64,000 nucleotides of DNA from assembly GCA_963665785.1 (NCBI GenBank), contig OY762456.1:1-64000 (forward strand), written 5' to 3'. Source of the stretch: UBA7455 sp026713185. GTDB taxonomy: Bacteria > Pseudomonadota > Gammaproteobacteria > Pseudomonadales > Azotimanducaceae. Both the position numbers and the translations under genes were made by a program. The notes below the pieces were generated by a model. That model made no database searches, was not told where the DNA came from, and was given only the letters and a program-made list of their open reading frames with translations. Below, one piece after another: positions 34,841 to 41,619 of this stretch (positions within the stretch are counted from its first letter, which is position 1; every line of letters starts with the position of its first letter).

Positions 34841-36933
34841 ATATACCAGATGGGTGAAGACCATGCCCTTTCCTGGATGGTTTTTGGCGCATCCTCTCTG
34901 GGTTCTACCCCAGCGCGAAGTGCATCCCACGTCGACCAGCGACAGGTCGGGTTCTCCAGCGCTCTCAGGTAATAGAATGCGTGATCATCCGGATTGAAGT
35001 CCGGATCTGTCCAGACAGCTTTCAATTCTGCCGCACCAACATCCCTCGATATTGAGCAGTCGCTGAGATTGACCTTGGCGCCATTGTCCGGACACCTGTG
35101 GGTGTCAGCGTCAACTTGGTTCCCATCGGAACAGGCAACATCGTAAACCTGCTCATGATGCTGACCATCATTTGTCCAACCTTTGATGACCTGTAAACGT
35201 TGCAGCGGTGCTGATAACGCATCCCGCATCGCCCAGACAATAAAGGAAGGCGCAGCATCATCCTTTGCGGGAAGGTCGGAGCCCATCGATACGCCTTCCG
35301 CATAGGCGCGCGCCACCATATCATCGTCAGTTAACGTGGCTTCATCAAAGCCGTAGCCGCCAAAGAAACGTATTTTCATCCGTGCGCCGGAGGTCGCGAA
35401 CGTCTCCTTACGCCGAAATGCGTCGTAAATCGCGTCGCGGGTGTTTTCCTCTGCCCACACCACCGCAAGCCCTGAGGCACCCCACAGAATCTGCGGTCTT
35501 CTTGCGTATAGTTCACCACCCACCTCCATGAATGGTGGCAATTCCTCCTCGTTAAGCTCTGCCATCACCTTCTGTGCGTCTTCGAGCGCCTGCCCTGTAA
35601 GCGGCACGGAACCCCGGAGCTCAGGCGTGGAGTCCCTTAAACCCATTTTCATGAAATGGTTGGACTCATCGTCTGATATGTATGCGTTGTGCGTATCCGA
35701 TGAACCGATAAAACCAAATTTGTAGGGATTACTTATTCCCTTTTCCTGGAACTTAAGGCCGTTCTTGAGCGCATCCCTGGCATAGGACCCTTTCGGCTCG
35801 CTGGGATTGGTCTCATCGATAGAGATTTTAAAGGCCATGATTTCGAAATCAGCCCACTCATCATTGGGAGACAGTGCCGGGTGTGTTTCCGAAGTGCCCT
35901 TGATCTGGGTAATTTCTATCAGCGGCTCATTGCGAATGCGCTGACGGGTGTACGCCTCGTCCATCGGATTGTTCGCCCAATCAACCAACTCAAACATGGC
36001 TCCATTGGAGCCATTGGCATTATGCGGGATCGCCAGTGCTTCAATGCCCTGCTCGCGCAGGCCATCCATCCAGTCCCACAGGCCTTCCGGGTTCCTGCTG
36101 TGCAGGCGCGAGAATGGTATGGCCGGGAGTTTGTCGGCACCACGGAAAATTACATTGCGATGCAGATTACCCTGCTGATCAGAGCTGCTCGTGTACTCAT
36201 AACCCACAAACGTCGTGAACTTACCCGGATCATTATGCTGCTGCGCCGCGGCAACGATGTCGGACCAGGTATCACGGGAAATTTTGTTGACTGCCTCAAG
36301 ATCGAAGGCGCCTTCGTCTATACCGGTAAACGTCGAAAAAATAAACGTCGGCATGGCCCTCGCGCGTACATCCAGGCCCACCTCTCTATCGGGTGAGTTC
36401 AGATTGTGCAGCATCTTAAAGGGCTCGTACTGCGAGAATTCCGTCGAGGGATCAGCTGCTGCATTCATTGCGCCGATATACAACGCATGATCAGTGACCG
36501 CATAAAAATCCAGTGGTTCCCTCAATTGAACATCGAAGCCGCCGGGATGCCTGAGCCTGGCGCCTTTCGCGTAGCGGTAGGCATCATAGGGTGTGGCGAT
36601 GGTGCCATAGGAGAACGCATCGAACGAATAGGTGCTGTGAACATGCAGGTCACCAAAGTAGGCGTTACGTTCAGCATTGGCTGACGGATCGACAGTGACA
36701 ATATCCGCTGGCATATCGTAGGCGAGCTTCTGAAAGCGTTGGGCCGGGGATTGATTATGATCCGGAGCGGATTGTGCTGAGGATTGTTCCTCGGGTTGTT
36801 CATCCAGTTCTTCAGCGCAACCGGTACAGACGAGCAAACACAGGATTAAAGTAAAGTGCCCAAGTACGCCGTTCGGGATAGCTGGGGTCAGAGTAATGTG
36901 CCGGAGTAAGACGTTTGTGGATGCTTGCTGCAT
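34795..36933 (-). CDS. DUF3604 lipoprotein, PHP-like putative metallohydrolase (copy 3)
   Basis: This 712-residue member is longer than its paralogs because of an extended N-terminus. Residues 1-17 derive from the palindromic repeat at 36.9 kb; the export signal proper is GVLGHFTLILCLLVCTGC, with a lipobox ending in Cys near residue 39. A linker rich in Glu and Gln leads to FGDLHVHSTYSFDAF (about 93), AVTDHALY, FVGYEYTS, LHRNVIFRG, EITQIKGTSETHPALS, GFIGSSDTHNA and the four-Cys C-terminal module. The C-terminus carries a 13-residue repeat-derived tail after SSPIWYIP. It is the middle gene of a leftward tandem of three DUF3604 genes, each separated by about 40 bp of repeat sequence. Confidence 0.85.
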   Translation of the reverse strand: MQQASTNVLLRHITLTPAIPNGVLGHFTLILCLLVCTGCAEELDEQPEEQSSAQSAPDHNQSPAQRFQKLAYDMPADIVTVDPSANAERNAYFGDLHVHSTYSFDAFSYGTIATPYDAYRYAKGARLRHPGGFDVQLREPLDFYAVTDHALYIGAMNAAADPSTEFSQYEPFKMLHNLNSPDREVGLDVRARAMPTFIFSTFTGIDEGAFDLEAVNKISRDTWSDIVAAAQQHNDPGKFTTFVGYEYTSSSDQQGNLHRNVIFRGADKLPAIPFSRLHSRNPEGLWDWMDGLREQGIEALAIPHNANGSNGAMFELVDWANNPMDEAYTRQRIRNEPLIEITQIKGTSETHPALSPNDEWADFEIMAFKISIDETNPSEPKGSYARDALKNGLKFQEKGISNPYKFGFIGSSDTHNAYISDDESNHFMKMGLRDSTPELRGSVPLTGQALEDAQKVMAELNEEELPPFMEVGGELYARRPQILWGASGLAVVWAEENTRDAIYDAFRRKETFATSGARMKIRFFGGYGFDEATLTDDDMVARAYAEGVSMGSDLPAKDDAAPSFIVWAMRDALSAPLQRLQVIKGWTNDGQHHEQVYDVACSDGNQVDADTHRCPDNGAKVNLSDCSISRDVGAAELKAVWTDPDFNPDDHAFYYLRALENPTCRWSTWDALRAGVEPREDAPKTIQERAWSSPIWYIPVGSYPWGRPVGSE

Positions 36934-36986
36934 AGTTTGGGTTCCTTTTACTCCGGCACTTTACTCCGGCACTTTACTCCGACCCC
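36884..36986. repeat. GGGGTCAG/ACTCCGGCAC palindromic element (second copy)
   Basis: This near-identical copy of the 34.7-kb element has a left arm starting GGGGTCAGAGTAATGTGCC and a right arm ending CTCCGACCCC at 36986. It supplies the ribosome binding site, ATG and first 17 codons of the 712-residue DUF3604 gene and, on its other side, the last codons and TAA stop of the 628-residue DUF3604 gene. Confidence 0.85.
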
Positions 36987-38860
36987 AAGGGTATATACCA
37001 GATGGGTGAAGACCATGCCCTTTCCTGGATGGTTTTGGCAACGCCTTCTCGAGGCTCTATCCCCGCGCGAAGTGCATCCCAGGTTGACCAGCGGCAAACG
37101 GGATCTTCCAACACGCGCGCATAGTAAAAGGCTCGCTGATCAGCGTTAAACTCAGGATCGCGCCAACGGGCTTTCAGTTCCGGGGCGCCGGTGCCTTTTA
37201 CAATACTGCAGTCGGTCAGATTCACCCTGGCGTTATTGTCAGGACAACGATGGGTCACCGGGTCGACTACACCCCCATCGGAACACGCCACATCAAACAC
37301 TTTCTCCTGGATTTCGCCTTCCGCAATCCAGCCCTTGATAACCTGCACCCGTTGCAAAGGTGCGCTTAACGGATCACGCAGCGCCCATGCGATAAATGCA
37401 GGTGCCTGATCATCCATTGCTACGAGGTCTGCGCCCATGGGCACACCACCCGCGTAGGCTTCGTTAGCCAGATTCTTACTGTCGATGGCAGGCAGGTCGT
37501 AACCCGCGAAAAGCCGCACCTTGATTCTGGTGCCACTGGTGCCAAAGGTTTCCTTGCGGCGCATGGCTTCATAGATGGCATCGCGGGTGTTCTGTTCCGC
37601 CCAAACACCCGCCAAACCTGAAGCACTGAACGTAACGGCGCGTTCAGAGCCTTGCGCGTATGCACCAGTGCTATCCCGGAGTGATCCGCGACCGATACCA
37701 TCGCTGTCCATCTTACCGACGACACCCCAGTAGTCACTTTCATCGCCGCTACCGGTGCCATTGTGGGTGTCACTGGAACCAATCACGCCCACTTTAAATG
37801 GATCAAACCCCTGCTCTTCTGCCATTTTCAGACCGTTCAATTGCGCTTCACGGACATAACTACCGGTTGGCGTCAATACTCGTCCTCTCGTGTGCAGCCG
37901 CATTATTTCAAACTCCGCCCACTCATCATTTGTAGATAGTGCGGGGTGAGCTTCAGACGTACCTTTGGTTTGACTGATTTCAACCAGGGGCTCATTACGA
38001 ATACGCATCAATGCGTAATCTGCGTCAAAGGGATTGCCGGCGAAATCACGCAGGCTGAACATCCGACCACTGGACAGGTTTGAACTGTGCGGTATCGCCA
38101 GGCTTTCCATGCCTTGTTCACGCAGTCCGTCCATCCATGCCCAAAGGTCTTCCGGATTGAGGGAATCAAATTGAGAGAACGGTCTTTCGGGTGCCGTTGC
38201 TCCCTTGAAAATGACATTCCTATGCAAACCCCCGGGTGTGTACTCATAACCAATGAAGGTGGTAAATCGACCGGGATCATTGTGCTTGTTGGCTGCAGAG
38301 ATATTCTCCTCCCAGGCAGCACGACTGGTCACCGGGTCGTCAATTTCACGGAAACGTGGGCTCTTTGGGTTAGAGAACTGTCCGCCGACGCGGAATGCGT
38401 TCATACGGTCCTTGTGCGTCTCCACCGTGGTCAAAGCCCTGGCATCCGGATGTTTGGACATTGGGCTTGTTGGGTCTGCCATGGCACGTGTGATACCAAG
38501 ATAGAACGCATGATCAGCCACCGCATAGAAATCCAATGGCTCGCGTATTTTCATCTCGAACCCTGCCGGGTGCTGGAAAGCCTCGCCCTTCGCAAAGCGA
38601 TAGGCGTCGTCAGGGGATAGCAGTGTACCAAGGACAAATGCGTCAAAGGAGTTTGCGGTATGTACGTGCAGATCGCCAAAGTAAGCATTCCGTTCCGGGT
38701 TAGCGTCATCAGTACTGCCAGGATTATCGTCCGCTGTCACGTCGGTAGTTTCGGCGCCGACACCGGACGCTTCGCCTGTCTCCTGGCTGTCGGTACAGCC
38801 AACACATAACACCACAAGAAACAAAACGGCTGTACCTGGTAGAGAGTTGCCTCTATTCAT
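36974..38860 (-). CDS. DUF3604 lipoprotein, PHP-like putative metallohydrolase (copy 4)
   Basis: This 628-residue exported protein heads the leftward tandem. The signal peptide MNRGNSLPGTAVLFLVVLCV ends in lipobox VLCVGC (Cys about 22). Metal-site segments are FGDLHVHTANSFDAF (His 65, His 67), YAVADHAFY (note Ala for the usual Thr), FIGYEYTP, LHRNVIFKG, EISQTKGTSEAHPALS and VIGSSDTHNGTG. The C-terminal Cys module and AWSSPIWY are intact, and the final LGSE plus stop are encoded by the palindromic repeat. Its DUF3604 region is closest to the DUF3604 half of the fusion protein (shared phrases such as GLKMAEEQGFDPFKVGVIG and KIEGEIQEKVFDV-like), indicating local duplication. Confidence 0.85.
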   Translation of the reverse strand: MNRGNSLPGTAVLFLVVLCVGCTDSQETGEASGVGAETTDVTADDNPGSTDDANPERNAYFGDLHVHTANSFDAFVLGTLLSPDDAYRFAKGEAFQHPAGFEMKIREPLDFYAVADHAFYLGITRAMADPTSPMSKHPDARALTTVETHKDRMNAFRVGGQFSNPKSPRFREIDDPVTSRAAWEENISAANKHNDPGRFTTFIGYEYTPGGLHRNVIFKGATAPERPFSQFDSLNPEDLWAWMDGLREQGMESLAIPHSSNLSSGRMFSLRDFAGNPFDADYALMRIRNEPLVEISQTKGTSEAHPALSTNDEWAEFEIMRLHTRGRVLTPTGSYVREAQLNGLKMAEEQGFDPFKVGVIGSSDTHNGTGSGDESDYWGVVGKMDSDGIGRGSLRDSTGAYAQGSERAVTFSASGLAGVWAEQNTRDAIYEAMRRKETFGTSGTRIKVRLFAGYDLPAIDSKNLANEAYAGGVPMGADLVAMDDQAPAFIAWALRDPLSAPLQRVQVIKGWIAEGEIQEKVFDVACSDGGVVDPVTHRCPDNNARVNLTDCSIVKGTGAPELKARWRDPEFNADQRAFYYARVLEDPVCRWSTWDALRAGIEPREGVAKTIQERAWSSPIWYIPLGSE

Positions 38861-39353
38861 TCATATCCCAATTGGAGATTGAAAGTTATGCCTGCAATGA
38901 GTAGAGCCAGACGGCCTCCAAGGGGTTGCAGGGAAAATCATACTATTGATACAGAATAGCACTTTCTCGATTTTCGCCAAAGCCCCTTTTTGATTAACCG
39001 TTTTTTCTTTTCGTTCATCCCCTTGGTGAGACTGCCCCGCAAGGGGGTGGCTCTTTGCGTTAGCGACTCCTGTGCCGATGGAACAGGCCGGAATTACTCT
39101 GGAGAAAAATTTCACTACTCCAGCGCATCCGCCGAAAATCCCAAAAAAGGTTTAGCCTGGAAGGTAACCTGCCCTTTCCGGGTGGCCGGGTTTCTTCTCC
39201 TAAAGCCCTGGCATCCGGGTGTTTGGACAATAGGCTGCTGCCCTAGGGTATACTGACATTCAAATTGTCCTGATACGAAGACTATTCTTTCGGAGAAATA
39301 CATACATGGCCCACGATATTGTTGTACGTAACGGTACCCTTGTTGGAGCACCC
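38861..39353. other. Intergenic boundary of GC-rich insert, with DUF3604 debris
   Basis: No complete gene is seen. Bases 39201-39230 repeat, at about 29 of 30 positions, part of the DUF3604 gene at 38432-38461 (the codons for KHPDARAL on the minus strand), a small duplication scar. Bases 39306-39353 encode AHDIVVRNGTLVGAP in frame with the cupin gene. That reads like the first residues of an N-acyl-amino-acid amidohydrolase, so the cupin gene appears joined to a foreign 5' end. Confidence 0.5.
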
Positions 39354-39830
39354 ATGAGCGAGACCAAGCCCACGGCAATTGTCGCCGCCGCCATTCCCCC
39401 GCGTCGTGGCAGCGGGTATCCGAACCCGTTTTCCGTGCCCTGCGCCGACCGGCAGAAACACGCCTTGGGTGACGCATTCGGGCTCACCGACTTCGGCGTC
39501 AACGTCGTCATCCTGCCGCCCGGCGCATGGTCGTCGCAGCGGCATTGGCACTCGGCGGAGGATGAACTTGTCTACATCCTCGATGGCTGCCCGACACTTG
39601 TGACCGACGAGGGTCGCACACCACTGGAACCGGGCATGTGTGCGGGCTTCCCGGCCGGCGAGGCGAACGGCCATCATCTGGTCAATGAGACCGAACAGTC
39701 GGTGACCTACCTTGAGGTCGGCAGCCGCCGGGCCGACGATGACGTGGACTATCCCGATATCGACATGCAGATCAGGGGTCGCGGGGCTGGCGGCCCGTTC
39801 TCGCACAAGGACGGCAGGCCCTATGCATGA
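39354..39830 (+). CDS. Cupin domain protein
   Basis: This 158-residue single-cupin protein starts at the internal ATG (MSETKPTAIVAAAIPPRRG). In-frame codons upstream to 39306 look like an amidohydrolase start and are probably a fusion scar, though they leave an open 174-codon frame. Cupin motif 1 is WHSAEDELVYILDG with His and Glu metal ligands, and motif 2 is GMCAGFPAGEANGHHLVN. PPGAWSSQRHWHS is typical of cupins annotated as transcriptional partners or sugar isomerase-like proteins; no reaction can be assigned. Codon use is GC-rich compared with the DUF3604 genes. Its TGA overlaps the start of a truncated cytochrome gene (ATGA). Confidence 0.75.
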   Translation: MSETKPTAIVAAAIPPRRGSGYPNPFSVPCADRQKHALGDAFGLTDFGVNVVILPPGAWSSQRHWHSAEDELVYILDGCPTLVTDEGRTPLEPGMCAGFPAGEANGHHLVNETEQSVTYLEVGSRRADDDVDYPDIDMQIRGRGAGGPFSHKDGRPYA

Positions 39831-40006
39831 AACCGGATCCCACGATCTGGGACTGGCCGCTCCGGCTGTGGCACTGGGCACTCGCCGGTTTCATCGTCTT
39901 TTCCCTCTATTCGGGCCTTGTTTGCGACATCGGCCTGTTGGAGTGGCGCCAACGCTCGGGTCTTGTCCTGTTGGGGTTGCTCCTTGCAAGAGTTGGAATC
40001 GTTTAG
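39827..40006 (+). pseudogene. Truncated cytochrome b561-type protein (59 aa)
   Basis: This ORF begins at the ATG overlapping the cupin stop. PTIWDWPLRLWHWALAGF, with a heme-ligand-like His at residue 16, is the first-helix signature of prokaryotic cytochrome b561. EWRQRSGLVLLGLLLARVG corresponds to the start of the second helix. The protein stops after 59 residues where the family is about 180 long, and a MATE gene begins two bases later. I infer a truncated remnant; it could at most be a single-heme-ligand membrane peptide. Confidence 0.7.
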
Positions 40007-40016
40007 TGTGAACCGC

Positions 40017-41384
40017 ATGGATGCCGGTTCCAAGTCCGCCACCGCGAGCTTTACCGAGGGCGACCTGTCTCGCCATCTCATGCGCCTTTCGGGGTACATG
40101 ATCCTGGGTTTTCTCGCCATGACGCTGGCGAGTTTTGTAGAGACGGTCTACCTCGGCCGGGTCGGCACGGAGGCAATCGCTGCGGTCACCTTCGCATTTC
40201 CCGTGCTCATGGCCATCGGCGCCGCGACCCGCGGCATCGGCGTCGGGATCGGCGCCGTTCTCGCGCGGGCCATTGGGGGAGGTGATCGAGAGCGTGCGGC
40301 CTTCCTCACCACCCATGGCCTGTTGCTCGTGTTGGCCTTCAACATCCTCTGCTCGGTGCTCGTGTTGGCCTTCGCACGACCGTTGTTCCACCTGATGGGC
40401 GCCCGTGAGGGCGTGCTCGACCTCGTCGTTGCCTACATCCGGATTTCCGCGATCGGCTATCCGCTGTTCGGCTTATCCATGGTCGGAACCGGCCTGATGC
40501 GGGCCATCGGCGATCCCGTCTATCCGGGGATCGTCATTGCAGCCGGATCGATCCTGCAGGTACTCATCGGGCCGTTTCTGATCTTCGGTTGGCTGGGCTT
40601 GCCGGCGTTAGGAGTGGAAGGTGCGGCCTGGTCGTTCGTGATCGCGCGATCGTCATCGTTTCTGATCGGCGTGTATTGGTTCTGCTTCAAGGAACGCATC
40701 ATCCGCGCCTCGCTGATGCGGTTCTCGACGTCGGCCCGGGAAATCCTTCATGTCGGCTTGCCCGCCATGGCAAGCAACATCATCGAACCGCTGGCATCGG
40801 CGGTGGTGACCAGACTCTTGGCGCCATTCGGCGCGGCCGTCGTCGCCGGCTTCGGCATCGGCTCGCGCATCGAGTCGGTGGTGTTCATGGTGGTGATCGG
40901 TATCGCCTCCAACGCCGCGCCGCTGGTCGGTCAGAACTGGGGTGCCCGGCGCTTCGATCGCGTCGACGAGGCGCTGCGCCTGTGCTACCGTTACTGCCTC
41001 GTCTGGGGCGTCATCGCGGCCGTCATCATGTGGACGGGCGGAGAACTGTTCGTGACGCTCATTCGGGACGACGCCGAGGTCGTCGCCACGGCAACGAGCT
41101 ACCTGTACATCATCCCGATCACCATCGGCTTCGCCGGCATGTTCAACACCGCCAACGGCGCCTTCAACGCCCTGTCCAAGCCGCTGCCGCCGCTCGTGCT
41201 GTCGTTGCTGCGGCTGGGGGTTTTCTACGTCCCGCTGGCGCTTCTCGCCCGGCACTGGTTCGGCCACGTCGGCATCTTCGCGGCGGCGGCGTTCACGAAC
41301 GTGGTACTCGGGTTGTGGGCAAGAGAGTGGAATCGCCGCACGGTGATCCGGCAGCGGCAGCGCCTCTTGGGTGTTCCGGCATAG
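40017..41384 (+). CDS. MATE family multidrug/toxin efflux protein
   Basis: This 455-residue membrane protein has 12 predicted helices and MATE-family length. ATG 40017 (MDAGSKSATASFTEGDLSRH) is the preferred start; GTG 40008, two bases after the truncated cytochrome stop, is an alternative. Family features are LASFVETVYLGRVGTEAIAA in helix 1-2, SMVGTGLMRAIGDPVYPG and the central GLPAMASNIIEPLASAVVTR of the second half, with PLVGQNWGARRFDRV near residue 310. It belongs to the DinF/NorM superfamily exporting cationic compounds against Na+ or H+. Composition is markedly GC-rich, like the cupin gene, and unlike the flanking DUF3604 and esterase genes, suggesting joint acquisition. Confidence 0.88.
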   Translation: MDAGSKSATASFTEGDLSRHLMRLSGYMILGFLAMTLASFVETVYLGRVGTEAIAAVTFAFPVLMAIGAATRGIGVGIGAVLARAIGGGDRERAAFLTTHGLLLVLAFNILCSVLVLAFARPLFHLMGAREGVLDLVVAYIRISAIGYPLFGLSMVGTGLMRAIGDPVYPGIVIAAGSILQVLIGPFLIFGWLGLPALGVEGAAWSFVIARSSSFLIGVYWFCFKERIIRASLMRFSTSAREILHVGLPAMASNIIEPLASAVVTRLLAPFGAAVVAGFGIGSRIESVVFMVVIGIASNAAPLVGQNWGARRFDRVDEALRLCYRYCLVWGVIAAVIMWTGGELFVTLIRDDAEVVATATSYLYIIPITIGFAGMFNTANGAFNALSKPLPPLVLSLLRLGVFYVPLALLARHWFGHVGIFAAAAFTNVVLGLWAREWNRRTVIRQRQRLLGVPA

Positions 41385-41485
41385 CGCGCCGCGTCGAATT
41401 CGAGGTAGAGTATACCTAATTGCCGGTCGTCAGCTCCCTTGTCGCACCTACTATCAATCTGTTTGCAGCCAGTAATTCGACCCAC

Positions 41486-41611
41486 TCATTCCACCATTTG
41501 TCCATTTGCACACAGCACTTCGCCCTCCGCAAGCAGAGGCAATTCAGCGGTGACGACACGGGTTTTACTCAGTTGCTTGAGGTCTACCCAGAGTTCTGTG
41601 CATTGTGTCAT
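41486..41611 (-). pseudogene. 5' remnant of DUF2855 gene
   Basis: An open frame of 41 codons starts MTQCTELWVDLKQLSKTRVV and matches the first 30 or so residues of the intact DUF2855 protein at 58.6-59.7 kb almost residue for residue, then ends in unrelated sequence. It begins eight bases after the stop of the tandem-esterase gene on the same strand. Before truncation, esterase and DUF2855 therefore probably formed an operon. Confidence 0.85.
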
Positions 41612-41619
41612 TGGTGTAT

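Noticed and set aside
38866..38890. CATAAC-containing sequence upstream of the 628-aa DUF3604 gene
   Set aside because: It shares CATAAC and an AATT centre with the operator, but the second half-site does not match, the spacing is off by two bases and it lies only about 6 bp from the start codon.
40589..41419. 276-codon open frame overlapping the MATE gene
   Set aside because: Its composition is Arg/Gly/His-rich without membrane or domain pattern, as expected from reading a GC-rich gene in the wrong frame.
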